Assembly: GCF_004944975.1 (NCBI RefSeq)
Contig: NZ_SPQG01000005.1
Coordinates: 126,030-190,029, forward strand
DNA length: 64,000 nucleotides
DNA from: Halorhabdus amylolytica
GTDB lineage: Archaea > Halobacteriota > Halobacteria > Halobacteriales > Haloarculaceae
Reading direction: 5' to 3'
Shown: positions 51,329 to 60,210 of the stretch, piece by piece
Position numbering within the stretch: position 1 is the first letter of the stretch
Layout of the letters: the number at the start of each line of letters is the position of its first letter
Notes under the pieces: model-generated
Database searches by the model: none
Told to the model about the DNA's origin: nothing
What the model saw: only the letters and a program-made list of their open reading frames with translations
Position numbers and translations under genes: made by a program

Positions 51329-52318
51329 ATGACAGAGGACGCCCGCCAGGTCACCGATCCCGACTACCACAGCGAGGGCCACACTGCCGCCCAGACCTGC
51401 GGGTGGACCGACAACGCACTCCAGGGCGAGGGGCGGTGCTATAAGTACGCGTTCTACGGCATTCGCTCGCATCGTTGTATCCAGATGACACCCGTCGTCC
51501 GGTGTAACGAGCGCTGTGTCTTCTGCTGGCGCGATCACGCCGGCCACACCTACGAACTCGACGACGTCGAGTGGGACGACCCCGAGGCGGTCGTCGACGC
51601 CTCGATTTCCCTCCAGCGGAAACTCCTCTCGGGATACGGTGGCAACGACGCGGTCCCACGCGAGCGTTTCGAGGAGGCGATGGAGCCGCGTCACGTCGCC
51701 ATCTCGCTGGACGGCGAGCCCACGCTGTACCCCTACCTGCCGGAACTGATCGAGGCCTTCCACGACCGGGGAATCACGACGTTTCTCGTCTCGAACGGGA
51801 CCGATCCGGAGATGCTCGCCGAGTGCGACCCGACACAACTGTACGTCTCCGTCGACGCCGCCGACCGCCGGACGTTCGACGACGTCGTCAAGGCGGTCGA
51901 CGAGGACGCCTGGGATCGCCTGATCGACACGCTGGACGTCCTCGCCGAGAAGGACGACACCCGGACCGTCCTCCGGACGACGCTGATTGACGGCGATAAC
52001 ATGTCCCGGCCGGCGTGGTACGCCGGGATGGCCGCCCGTGCTGACGTCGATTTCTACGAGTTGAAAGCCTACATGCACGTCGGCCACTCCCGGGGACGGC
52101 TGGATCGATCGGCGATGCCGGATCACGACGCCGTCCTGTCTTTCACCGAGGCTGTCGGGGAGTTCCTGCCAGAGCACGACGTACTCAAGGAGTCGGCCGA
52201 CTCCCGGGTCGCGATGCTCGCCAGGGAGGAAAACACCTGGGTCGAGAAACTCGCGCCCGACAGCGATTTCTGGGAGCAGGAGGCAGCCGAGTGGACGCCG
52301 AAGGGCGGCCGGCCCTGA
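51329..52318 (+). CDS. twy1: tRNA 4-demethylwyosine synthase (TYW1)
   Basis: A 329-residue radical SAM enzyme that makes 4-demethylwyosine at G37 of tRNA-Phe from N1-methylguanosine and pyruvate. The radical SAM cluster motif is CNERCVFC (Cys 59, 63, 66). Three N-terminal cysteines (24, 37, 50) would hold the second 4Fe-4S cluster that binds pyruvate, in the same spacing as in known archaeal TYW1. AISLDGEPTLYPYLPELI is the conserved core. The target, tRNA-Phe, is encoded in this window at 14110. Confidence 0.94.
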   Translation: MTEDARQVTDPDYHSEGHTAAQTCGWTDNALQGEGRCYKYAFYGIRSHRCIQMTPVVRCNERCVFCWRDHAGHTYELDDVEWDDPEAVVDASISLQRKLLSGYGGNDAVPRERFEEAMEPRHVAISLDGEPTLYPYLPELIEAFHDRGITTFLVSNGTDPEMLAECDPTQLYVSVDAADRRTFDDVVKAVDEDAWDRLIDTLDVLAEKDDTRTVLRTTLIDGDNMSRPAWYAGMAARADVDFYELKAYMHVGHSRGRLDRSAMPDHDAVLSFTEAVGEFLPEHDVLKESADSRVAMLAREENTWVEKLAPDSDFWEQEAAEWTPKGGRP

Positions 52319-52334
52319 GACCGACGAAGCTCTC

Positions 52335-53426
52335 TCAGACCCGTTCCGCGATTTCGTCGACGGTTTTCAGCGCGTCCCGGACCATCGGCGCAGTGACTTC
52401 GAACGGCTGGTTGTGGATCGTTTCCGCCTCGTCACAGGCGGCAGCGGCGACCGTCTCGAGTTGGTCGTCGGTCGGATCGTCCAGCCCAATGTCCGATAGT
52501 GCGACCGGCAGCCCGATCTCCCGGGAGAACGCGACGTAGTCCTCGAGGAAGGAGTCCTCGCGTCCTTCCAGGACGAGCTGTGTGATCGTGCCGATATTGA
52601 CCTTCTCGCCGTGAGTCGCGTCGTGGGTGGCCTCCAGTTGGGTCAGCCCGTTGTGGACCGAGTGGGCCGCCGCGAGCCCGCCGCTCTCGAAGCCGAGCCC
52701 GCTCAGTAGCGTGTTCGCCTCGGTAACGGCCTCGACGCTCTCGGTGACGGCGTCGCGTTCGACCGCATCGAGTGCGGAGCGGCCGTGTTCGCGCAGCGTT
52801 TCGTAGCAGAGTCGCGCTATGCGATGGCCGGCGCGCGTGGGTTTGCCGCCGACGACGTTGTCGCTGTCCGACCGGTAGGTCGCGTCGGCCTCGAACCAGG
52901 TGGCAAGTCCGTCTGCGATCCCCGACCGGAAGAAGCGCACAGGGGCGTCCGAGACGGTGTCGGTATCGACAAGTACGAGATCCGGGTGTTCGTCGTAGAA
53001 CCAGTAGTCCTCGAACTCGCCGCGTTCGCTGTAGATGACCGACAGGGCACTCGTCGGCGCGTCCGTCGAGGCGATGGTCGGCATCGAGACCATTGCTCCG
53101 CCGTCGATGTTCTCCCGGACGGCCTTGGCAGTGTCCAGGACCTTGCCACCGCCCGCGCCGATGACGACATCGGCGTCACGATCACGAGTGAATTCAGTGA
53201 TCCGATCGACCTCCGATTCGGAGGCTTCGCCCCGGAACTCGACGGAACTCGCTGCAAGTCCCGCCTTGTCCAGGCTGGTCGACACAGAGTCTTCGACGAG
53301 ATCGAGGACGACCTCGTCGGCGATCAATACCGCTCTTTCGCCCAAAGAAGCCGTATGCTCGCCAATCTCGTCGGCGACACCGCGTCCCTGGACGTACGCT
53401 GCTGGTGATTTGAAAATCTTGGACAT
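52335..53426 (-). CDS. gldA: Glycerol dehydrogenase (NAD+, GldA family)
   Basis: A 363-residue iron-type polyol dehydrogenase. It has the dinucleotide site VVIGAGGGKVLDTAKAV, the substrate region MPTIASTDAPTSALSVIY, and zinc ligands in FRSGIADGLATWFEA (Asp), AAAHSVHNGL (His) and THGEKVNIGT (His). The order and length match glycerol dehydrogenase rather than glycerol-1-phosphate dehydrogenase. It oxidises glycerol to dihydroxyacetone, a common substrate in halophile habitats. Convergent with twy1. Confidence 0.9.
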   Translation of the reverse strand: MSKIFKSPAAYVQGRGVADEIGEHTASLGERAVLIADEVVLDLVEDSVSTSLDKAGLAASSVEFRGEASESEVDRITEFTRDRDADVVIGAGGGKVLDTAKAVRENIDGGAMVSMPTIASTDAPTSALSVIYSERGEFEDYWFYDEHPDLVLVDTDTVSDAPVRFFRSGIADGLATWFEADATYRSDSDNVVGGKPTRAGHRIARLCYETLREHGRSALDAVERDAVTESVEAVTEANTLLSGLGFESGGLAAAHSVHNGLTQLEATHDATHGEKVNIGTITQLVLEGREDSFLEDYVAFSREIGLPVALSDIGLDDPTDDQLETVAAAACDEAETIHNQPFEVTAPMVRDALKTVDEIAERV

Positions 53427-53636
53427 GCTCGTTCGAAAGATACCCGGCTCGAATATATAAGCCCGACGCGAGACCCTTCCATCGTGACCGATACGCGTCG
53501 TATCCCCACGGAATTCCGGACTGTATCGGACACGTAGAGCGAATATACGGAACCTCTTCGGAGGGAGACCATCTGACAGGACGGTCCTCGCACGGTCCCG
53601 GTGTGCTTATCCGTCACCCGGGCCAACCCCGGATTG

Positions 53637-54338
53637 ATGGTCGAACTCCCGGGCGAGGACATCGGATACGCCGAACTGGCGACACTGAAGTTGCTGGCGC
53701 TTGCTGGCGCGGTCGACGGCGACGCCAAGATATCCTGTGCCGGGCTGGCGTCGAAACTCGACGCCTCCAATCAGACGGCATCTCGGCGATTGCAACGGCT
53801 GGAGGACGGCGATCTGCTGGCACGCGAGATCGTCAGCGACGGCCAGTGGGTTCGGATCACCGACGACGGCGAACGCCTCCTCCAGGAAGAGTACGCCGAG
53901 TACCAGCGCATCTTCGAACACGGCATCGGTGTGACGCTGTCCGGCGACGTGTCCAGCGGCATGGGCGAGGGCCGTCACTACGTCTCGCTGTCGGGCTATC
54001 ACGACCAGTTCGTCGAGAAGCTCGGCTACGAACCCTACCCCGGTACGTTCAACCTCGACCTCGATGAGCGGAGTACGCGAGCGCGAGCGCGAATGAACGC
54101 CCTGGACCCGATCGAGATCGACGGCTGGGAGGATGGCGATCGGACCTACGGCCCCGCCTACTGTTATCCGATCACGCTCGAAAGCGACGACGGAATCTAC
54201 GAGAACGCTCACGTCATCTCGCCCGAGCGGACCCACTACGGCGACTCGGAACTGGAAATCATCGCGCCCGACGAACTCCGGGACGAACTCGCTGTCGCAG
54301 ACAGCGACGTGGTGACAGTGCACGTCCACGAGCACTGA
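53637..54338 (+). CDS. ribK: CTP-dependent riboflavin kinase with N-terminal winged helix
   Basis: A 233-residue fusion. Residues 1-95 are a winged-helix DNA-binding domain ([20 protein letters not shown], then [14 protein letters not shown]). Residues about 96-233 are the archaeal CTP-dependent riboflavin kinase ([20 protein letters not shown], then [14 protein letters not shown]). It converts riboflavin to FMN using CTP. The winged helix suggests an autoregulatory or flavin-sensing role. The riboflavin operon lies 6 kb downstream. The start at 53637 is chosen because the upstream extension lacks domain homology. Confidence 0.93.
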   Translation: MVELPGEDIGYAELATLKLLALAGAVDGDAKISCAGLASKLDASNQTASRRLQRLEDGDLLAREIVSDGQWVRITDDGERLLQEEYAEYQRIFEHGIGVTLSGDVSSGMGEGRHYVSLSGYHDQFVEKLGYEPYPGTFNLDLDERSTRARARMNALDPIEIDGWEDGDRTYGPAYCYPITLESDDGIYENAHVISPERTHYGDSELEIIAPDELRDELAVADSDVVTVHVHEH

Positions 54339-54408
54339 CGGGTGCCGGGGCTCCCGCAGGACGCCGGAACCGTGAAGACTCTTAACGGAGGGGTGCTTTG
54401 AAGCGGGT

Positions 54409-55332
54409 ATGAGTTTCGACGACATGGACGTCGGGACAATCTGGATGGACGGCGAATTCGTCGACTGGGAGGACGCCCAGGTGCACGTCCTCACGCACGG
54501 CCTGCACTACGGGACAGGCGTCTTCGAGGGCGTGCGGTGTTACGACACCGAAAACGGCCCGGCGATCTTTCGGTGGGAGGAACACCTCGATCGGCTCTAT
54601 CAGTCGGCCAAACCCTACGGGATGGATATCCCCTTCGAGAAGGACGAACTCACCGAGGCGACGATCGAGTTGATCGATCGCGAGGAGTTGCCCTCGTGTT
54701 ACATCCGTCCGATCGCCTTCTACGGCTACGACATGCTCGGGTTGAACCCCGGCGATGCACCGGTCAGGGTGTCGATCGCCGTCTGGCCGTGGGGAGCCTA
54801 CCTCGGCGAGGAAGCTCTGGAGGACGGCGTCGAGGTGGCGATCTCCTCCTGGCGGAAGTACGCCTCCAGCCAGATCCCGACCAACGCCAAAACCACGGGG
54901 CCGTACGTCAACAGCGTCCTGGCGAGTCTAGAGGCGGAAGAGAACGGCTACACCGAGGCGATCCTCCTCAACAAGGACGGGCAGGTCGCCGAGGGGCCCG
55001 GCGAGAACCTGTTTCTCGTCCGGGACGGCGAGATCTACACCCCCGGCCTCGCCGAGTCGAACCTCGACGGCATCACCCGCCGGACGGTTATCGACCTCGC
55101 GGAGGAACGGGGATACACGGTCCACGACGACGCGACGATCTCGCGTGGTGAACTTTACACCGCCGACGAACTGTTCTTCTCGGGGACGGCGGCGGAAGTG
55201 ACGCCGATCCGGAGCGTCGACGACGTCGAGATCGGTCCGGGCACGAAGGGGCCCGTCACCGACGAGATCCAGACCGCGTTCTTCGAGGTCGTGGAGTCGG
55301 GCGACCGCGAGGAGTGGTTCACGTACGTTTGA
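54409..55332 (+). CDS. ilvE: Branched-chain amino acid aminotransferase
   Basis: A 307-residue fold-type IV PLP aminotransferase. The motif HGLHYGTGVFEGVRCYDT near the N-terminus, the PLP lysine in QIPTNAKTTGPYVNSV (K161) and EGPGENLFLVRDG are those of IlvE. It performs the last step of valine, leucine and isoleucine synthesis. Full length. A TATA-like ctcttaac (about 54379) lies about 30 bp upstream of the ATG. Confidence 0.95.
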   Translation: MSFDDMDVGTIWMDGEFVDWEDAQVHVLTHGLHYGTGVFEGVRCYDTENGPAIFRWEEHLDRLYQSAKPYGMDIPFEKDELTEATIELIDREELPSCYIRPIAFYGYDMLGLNPGDAPVRVSIAVWPWGAYLGEEALEDGVEVAISSWRKYASSQIPTNAKTTGPYVNSVLASLEAEENGYTEAILLNKDGQVAEGPGENLFLVRDGEIYTPGLAESNLDGITRRTVIDLAEERGYTVHDDATISRGELYTADELFFSGTAAEVTPIRSVDDVEIGPGTKGPVTDEIQTAFFEVVESGDREEWFTYV

Positions 55333-55359
55333 GCGCCCGAGCACCGGAGTGGGTGGCGT

Positions 55360-55977
55360 TCAGTTCGATTCCGTCCCGGTCGCGTCCTCCTCGTCGGCGA
55401 TGTCCTCGACATCGACTTGGATGACACTCTCCTCGCTCTCGCCGAACCCGGCGCTGAGAATCCGCGTCAGCGCGTCCTCGACGCGCTCGTCGGTTTTGGT
55501 GTAATCCTCCGGTTCGACCTCGACGACGAACCCGGTCGTGATGTTCGGAGCCGTCGGGAGAAAAAGAACATCTCGGCCGTCGTCGGTCGACTTCCCGGTC
55601 AGAAATGCAGTCATGCGCATCCCGTTCCAGGTTTCGAGTTTCACGGGGGCCTGGAGTTCGTCGGTCCCGGTCAGGGCGGTCTCGGCAGCCATCTTCGAGG
55701 CGTTGTAGACGACACGTAGCCCCGGCAACTGGTTCATCAGGTCGTCGATCGCGTCCTCCAGGAGCGCACCCAGTGCCGTCCGCATCAGATACCCGACTGC
55801 GAACACCAGCAGGATGAAGACGACGATCGTCACTGCGACCCGTAGTGGCTCCGGTTCGATCGCGATCGGCACGGCCTTCAGACGGTTGTACAACCACAGG
55901 AGGACGATGACAGTGACCAGCAAGGGCGCCAGTACGATCAGGCCGCTCGCGAAGTCGCGTTTCCACGTCGAGGCCAT
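55360..55977 (-). CDS. DUF502 family membrane protein
   Basis: A 205-residue protein with two TM helices (FASGLIVLAPLLVTVIVLLW and VAVTIVVFILLVFAVGYLM) and a soluble C-terminal part with the DUF502 landmarks LPGLRVVYNASKMAAE and VLFLPTAPNITTGFVVEV. The family is found in bacteria, plants (COV proteins) and archaea; its role is membrane-related but not defined. Convergent with ilvE. A long acidic tail is normal for haloarchaea. Confidence 0.88.
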   Translation of the reverse strand: MASTWKRDFASGLIVLAPLLVTVIVLLWLYNRLKAVPIAIEPEPLRVAVTIVVFILLVFAVGYLMRTALGALLEDAIDDLMNQLPGLRVVYNASKMAAETALTGTDELQAPVKLETWNGMRMTAFLTGKSTDDGRDVLFLPTAPNITTGFVVEVEPEDYTKTDERVEDALTRILSAGFGESEESVIQVDVEDIADEEDATGTESN

Positions 55978-56169
55978 TGATAAAAACCTGTAGTGCAGTC
56001 GTAATCAGCCTTCCTTTCGGATCGAACTTCGCCATCGACATGGAAACCGGTAGATGCCGTCGTAGCGAACCCGAGCGCGCTACCGCTACTCCCTGTTTTT
56101 CGTGAGTCCGGTGGCGATCTGGAGCAGCGCGTTCGTGACGATCAGGGCGGCGGTGGATCGCCGATCCGG

Positions 56170-56424
56170 TCAGCGGCGGTGGGCGTGGCCGACGTACAGC
56201 GCGAAGACGTTGACCGCGAGGAGGGCGAGGAAGGCGAGAGCGGTCGTCGGGCGCTGGAGGCCGGAGACGAGCAACGGCAACTGGACGAACGGCAGCGCGA
56301 TCGCGGTCCAGAAGGCGACGCCTCTGACCGGCTCCAGCAACAGGCGTCGGCTGGTCGCGGAGTTGGTTGACTGTGCGTCAGCGGGCGGTCCAGTTTCGGC
56401 GATCGAGGGCGTCGAGCTTGACAT
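56170..56424 (-). CDS. Small two-TM membrane protein
   Basis: An 84-residue protein starting MSSSTPSIAETGPPADAQ. It has a polar N-terminus and two hydrophobic helices (VAFWTAIALPFVQLPLLVSG and TALAFLALLAVNVFALYVGH). Unknown family. The ATG at 56424 is preferred over the GTG at 56433. A TATA-like ttatatgg on the minus strand (about 56466-56473) lies upstream. Confidence 0.55.
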   Translation of the reverse strand: MSSSTPSIAETGPPADAQSTNSATSRRLLLEPVRGVAFWTAIALPFVQLPLLVSGLQRPTTALAFLALLAVNVFALYVGHAHRR

Positions 56425-56652
56425 TGGGGACACCGTCTGTTACATACGATCCATAGACTGGACAGACCATATAACCTCCAGAGCCTTCGTCTCGTTTCGA
56501 CCCGTTTCACCCCGTCTGACGTGAGTCAGATACGTTTTACTACGGTTTTAGAGGCCCCAATACATTTTATATGGAGCTCTCAGAGCGTTTCATCGGGACC
56601 GGATGAAAAACGGACTGACAGTCGGTTTCGGGGACAGTCCCGGCCGAGTGCC
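56425..56652. other. Intergenic region with promoter-like AT patches
   Basis: About 230 bp between the 84-aa gene and the DtxR gene end. It holds the promoter of the former, a small dyad (ctgac/gtcag, 56516-56529) and a plus-strand TATA-like ttttatatgg (about 56564-56573) with no obvious plus-strand gene after it; only an 11-codon frame follows. A small RNA is possible but unproven. Confidence 0.35.
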
Positions 56653-57126
56653 TCAGGTCGAGGAGATCGTCAGACGGGGACAGTCAGATGCCTCTGTCGC
56701 CTGACACAGTCGATCGCAGGGGTGGTCAACGAGGGAGGCGAGTCGGTCGGTCCCGGCCTGGGGTAGTTCGAAGCCGATCCGGTAGGCTGTCTCGGCGTCG
56801 AGGCCCACGTCTACCTCGTCCGCGAAGAACCGCTCAGTGACACAACGGCGCCACTGGAGGTGTCGGGCCAGGGATTCGCCGTCGTCGGTCAGCGTCGCCC
56901 CTTTGTAGCGTTCGTGATCGACGAAGCCTTCCTCGCCAAACTTCGCGACCATCTCGGTTACGCTGGCGCGACTCACGCCCAGACGTCTCGCCAGGTCGCC
57001 GGTAGCGACGCGTTCGCGATCGGCCAACGCACACCGCAGGAGCCCACAGAGGTACTTACCGCCGGTGCGCGTGACCGGTTGGTCCTCGAGCGAAACGTCC
57101 GCACAATCCGATCGAGTGTTGGTCAT
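56653..57126 (-). CDS. DtxR-family metal-dependent regulator (short form)
   Basis: A 157-residue regulator. The winged helix is VATGDLARRLGVSRASVTEM and the dimerisation/metal domain follows (LQWRRCVTERFFADEVDVG, then a helix with AYRIGFELPQAGTDRL, then DHPCDRLCQATEASDC). It lacks the C-terminal SH3-like domain. C and H/E residues in the second domain are likely Mn/Fe ligands. It sits downstream of the GDT1-type transporter gene on the same strand and probably responds to the same metal. Confidence 0.8.
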   Translation of the reverse strand: MTNTRSDCADVSLEDQPVTRTGGKYLCGLLRCALADRERVATGDLARRLGVSRASVTEMVAKFGEEGFVDHERYKGATLTDDGESLARHLQWRRCVTERFFADEVDVGLDAETAYRIGFELPQAGTDRLASLVDHPCDRLCQATEASDCPRLTISST

Positions 57127-57246
57127 GGGTTCGGGTCCCCCCACTGCCGGTCCGACCGAGCGGTGTAACGCGGCAGCTAGCGATCACTACAACGAGCCCC
57201 GGAATAACCTTTCGGACGATGTTCAACGAGTTAGAACGTGGTCGTC

Positions 57247-57942
57247 TCAGACGAACGCGAGGAAGGCATTCGAAAGTCCCTCCACGATGGTCTCCCAGAC
57301 GGAGACGTCGGCCGTGATCGCGAGAACCGTGTCGGCTGCGAAGAAGGTGAAGATGGCCGCGCCGGCGAAGTGGGCCTTCCGGAGGTTCACGAGGTGGGCG
57401 AACCGGTGGAAGAAGTAGGCATTGAGCAGGCTCACGGGGATGATCGCCAGCATTTCGCCGACCCAGATGGCCGAAGTCGCGCCGTAGTCGGCCGCCAGGC
57501 CGATCGTCACCAGCTGGGTCTTATCGCCGAACTCGCCCGCAGCCATCATCGCGAAGATCGGCAGCCAGCCACCCAGGAGCGCCGGCACCCGGTAGCCGAG
57601 AACCGACACGTCGAGATCACTCATCGCAGTGACGCCGCCGTCTGTCGTCGCCGTCTCCGCGTTCGGCTCCGGCGCCGATCGGATCATCAGAGCCGCGAAC
57701 AGCAGGAACAGGCCGGCAGTGAACGCGTCGAGGTACAGTTCCGGGAGCGCGTTCTTGATCGCCTCGCCGAAGACGATCTCCAGAGCGGTCCAGCCTGCGA
57801 AGGCGCTGCCGGCCGCCGAGACGACGACCAGCGGATGGTACCGTGTCGAGAGCCCGGCGATGATGAACTGAACCTTCTCGCCGGGTAAGACGGCCAGCTG
57901 GAAAGCGAACGCGACGACGACGATCTCCAGGAACTCGCTCAC
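57247..57942 (-). CDS. TMEM165/GDT1 (UPF0016) family cation transporter
   Basis: A 231-residue membrane protein with two homologous three-helix halves. The second half has the family motif E-x-G-D-K-[TS] intact (AAGEFGDKTQLVTIGLAA). In the first half the motif is degenerate (LPGEKVQFIIAGLS), losing the first acidic residue and the Asp. Family members export Mn2+ or Ca2+ in exchange for protons. The gene lies between two DtxR-type regulators, which supports a Mn2+ role. Confidence 0.82.
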   Translation of the reverse strand: MSEFLEIVVVAFAFQLAVLPGEKVQFIIAGLSTRYHPLVVVSAAGSAFAGWTALEIVFGEAIKNALPELYLDAFTAGLFLLFAALMIRSAPEPNAETATTDGGVTAMSDLDVSVLGYRVPALLGGWLPIFAMMAAGEFGDKTQLVTIGLAADYGATSAIWVGEMLAIIPVSLLNAYFFHRFAHLVNLRKAHFAGAAIFTFFAADTVLAITADVSVWETIVEGLSNAFLAFV

Positions 57943-58038
57943 TGTCCAAACACCCCCTGTGCCCGGGATGTACTCATCGAACCGTCACTTCGACGGACTG
58001 CAGTCATCACCACGTCACCTCCCGTTCACGGGACGCAC

Positions 58039-58737
58039 TCATAGGCCGGGCACCTCCTCAGTGGCGGCGTCGCTCCTGGCCGCGGCCGAGCGCACGTAGA
58101 TGCGATCGGCACTCGACTCCGGAAGCTGTCGGCTATCGCACTCGCACTCCATGACGTAGGTCCCAACAGGCGTGATCTCGACGATCGTCAGCTCCCGACC
58201 GGGCACGATCCCCTCCTCCTCGAGATACCGGAGTGTCTCGGCATCGCGCTCGCGGACGCTGGCGATAACGACCGTCTCGCCCGCCTTATGGGCCGAAAGC
58301 GGCTCGACATCCTCCTCGACGGGTGCCTCCAGGTCCGCACTCGGGATCGGCTCGCCGTGCGGATCTACGGGTGGATGGTCGAGTTCGCTGGCGATCCGCT
58401 CCTCGAAGTCCTCGCTGATGTGGTGTTCGAGCCGTTCGGCTTCGTCATGGACCTCCTCCCACTCGTAGTCGAGATGTTCGACGAGATAGGCCTCGAGCAA
58501 CCGGTGGTGGCGGATCGTCTCCAGGGCGATCGCCCGACCGTGTTCGGTCAGCTCGACGCCGCTGTACTTCTCACGTTCGAGCAAGTCCTCCTCGGCCAAC
58601 TTCTCCAGCATCCGCGTGGCCGTCGGTGCAGTCACGGAGAGCGCGTCGGCGATCGCCGACGTCCCCACTGGCGGCCCGCGCTCACGTTCGAGTTCATAGA
58701 TCGTCTTGAGATAGTCTTCCATGATAGCCGTATCCAT
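58039..58737 (-). CDS. DtxR/MntR-family metal-dependent regulator with FeoA-like domain
   Basis: A 232-residue regulator. It has an N-terminal winged helix (MEDYLKTIYELERERGPPVG, then SVTAPTATRMLEKLAEEDLL), a metal-binding dimer domain with HHRLLEAYLVEHLDY and DEAERLEHHISEDFEERI (His/Glu ligands), and a C-terminal SH3/FeoA-like domain (GETVVIASVRERDAETLRYL). It is the first gene of a minus-strand group with the GDT1 transporter and the short DtxR. A dyad just upstream of its ATG may be its own operator. Confidence 0.88.
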   Translation of the reverse strand: MDTAIMEDYLKTIYELERERGPPVGTSAIADALSVTAPTATRMLEKLAEEDLLEREKYSGVELTEHGRAIALETIRHHRLLEAYLVEHLDYEWEEVHDEAERLEHHISEDFEERIASELDHPPVDPHGEPIPSADLEAPVEEDVEPLSAHKAGETVVIASVRERDAETLRYLEEEGIVPGRELTIVEITPVGTYVMECECDSRQLPESSADRIYVRSAAARSDAATEEVPGL

Positions 58738-58748
58738 GTTGACCGGAT

Positions 58749-58762
58749 TTAGATACGTCTAA
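58749..58762. promoter_or_regulatory. Dyad operator candidate upstream of the DtxR gene
   Basis: ttaga-tacg-tctaa is a perfect 5-bp inverted repeat 12 bp upstream of the ATG at 58737, overlapping the expected start of transcription. The TTAG...CTAA form resembles known DtxR/IdeR-type operators. Autoregulation is inferred. Confidence 0.45.
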
Positions 58763-58810
58763 CTCTTAAGTCTGCCGACTGCAAAATGGAGTTTGCAGAG
58801 ACAGTGAAAC

Positions 58811-59632
58811 TCAGCGCTCGCCCGGACTACCCACGCGATCGAGGAAGGTCTCGCCGTCGAGATCGAACCGCATGGCCGGTTTGCGCGTCAGCGCCACCGG
58901 ATCGGCGTCGGGGTCGGTCAGGTTCCACTCGTCGGTGATCCGATCTGTGAGATAGTAGCCGGCACGCTCGTTGCCGGGTTTGACGTACTTCTCGCTGAGC
59001 CTGATCGGATCGCGTTCGAACAGCCCGCCGGGTTCGCGGCCCGCGACGATGGCGACGTACTTCCCGTCGGCGCCGACCCGATCGTAGTGGAGTTCGCCGT
59101 CAGTGGCGCGTTTCGCGTGGGCGTTGTCAGCGTGGTCGGCCAGCAGTCGCCGCTGCCCGTTGGGATCGAGACCCTCGGTACTGACGACGGTGTCGACGGT
59201 CCAATAGCCGATCAGGTAGCGGTGTGGGTCCCCACCGTCGACGGGCGCCAGTCCGGCGTAGAAGGCCACGATGTCGCCCGACTCCAGGGACTCCAACAGT
59301 GGGACGTAGCGCTGTCTCCGGTCGACGCTGCCGCGGTGCTCGCCGTAGGTCAGCGCGTCGAAGTTGGGATCCCAGTGGAGCGGCCAGCCGGCAATCCGGT
59401 CGGGATCGGTGATCCAGGCGTCGTCGCGGCCGGGTACAGGTCTGATCCGCGAGAGCAGGTCGGCGGCGACGCCGCCGCTTCTCAACTTCCAGGAGCCGAA
59501 GGTCTCGGTCTCGTCGGTCTCGGCGGTCTTCTCGGGGATCGGGATATACTCGAACGTGCCGTCGGGATACAGCGGGAGGTTCCGGCCGACGTTTGACTGG
59601 TCGACACCGACGCCGGCGAGGATGACAGTCAT
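58811..59632 (-). CDS. Nmad3-like putative nucleotide modification protein
   Basis: A 273-residue protein. The N-terminus MTVILAGVGVDQSNVGRNLP, then LYPDGTFEYIPIPE, matches the start of the Nmad3 family (nucleotide modification associated domain 3), predicted from phage and bacterial gene neighbourhoods to act in DNA base hypermodification. Central hydrophobic strands (GDIVAFYAGLAPVDGG, HRYLIGYWTVDTVV) are conserved-looking. No modification-enzyme partner is next to it, so its role here is open. Monocistronic. Confidence 0.65.
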   Translation of the reverse strand: MTVILAGVGVDQSNVGRNLPLYPDGTFEYIPIPEKTAETDETETFGSWKLRSGGVAADLLSRIRPVPGRDDAWITDPDRIAGWPLHWDPNFDALTYGEHRGSVDRRQRYVPLLESLESGDIVAFYAGLAPVDGGDPHRYLIGYWTVDTVVSTEGLDPNGQRRLLADHADNAHAKRATDGELHYDRVGADGKYVAIVAGREPGGLFERDPIRLSEKYVKPGNERAGYYLTDRITDEWNLTDPDADPVALTRKPAMRFDLDGETFLDRVGSPGER

Positions 59633-59713
59633 GACCAGTTTATAGCAGCGGCCCGGAAAAACGCCCGCGTCATCGGCAGGACGACGATACGACCCCGGAA
59701 AAACGGGGCCGAC

Positions 59714-60190
59714 TCAGAATTGACCGAGCAGGTCGGCCATCTCGATGGCGCTCTCGGCGGCCTCGCTGCCCTTGTTGCCCTGTTTGACGCCTGCGCGATC
59801 GATGGCCTGTTCGGTCGTATCGGTCGTCAGAATGCCAAAGGCGATGGGGACGTCAGTGTCCAGGGTCGTCTTCGCAACGCCCTTGGTCGCCTCCGAAGAG
59901 ACGTACTCGAAGTGGGGAGTCTCCCCGCGGATGACCGCGCCCAGCGCGATCACCGCGTCGTACTCGCCACTTTCGGCCATGCGCTGAGTCGTGAGTGGGA
60001 TCTCCCAGGAACCAGGCACGCGAGCCACATCGATGTCGTCCTCGCTGGCGCCGTGGCGCGTCAGCGTGTCCAGCGCGCCGTCAAGTAGTTTGCCGGTAAT
60101 GAGGTCGTTGAAGCGGCTGACCACGATGCCGAACTCGCGGCCGCTCGCGTCCAGTTCGCCTTCCAGTTCCGTCACGTCGTAATCTGTCAT
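59714..60190 (-). CDS. ribH: 6,7-dimethyl-8-ribityllumazine synthase
   Basis: A 158-residue lumazine synthase. [49 protein letters not shown] (catalytic His) and [16 protein letters not shown] are the known active-site segments. It makes lumazine from ArP and DHBP. It is the last gene of the riboflavin operon, 20 bp after ribBA. Confidence 0.95.
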   Translation of the reverse strand: MTDYDVTELEGELDASGREFGIVVSRFNDLITGKLLDGALDTLTRHGASEDDIDVARVPGSWEIPLTTQRMAESGEYDAVIALGAVIRGETPHFEYVSSEATKGVAKTTLDTDVPIAFGILTTDTTEQAIDRAGVKQGNKGSEAAESAIEMADLLGQF

Positions 60191-60210
60191 TGATGGTATC
60201 TCCGTTGGCG

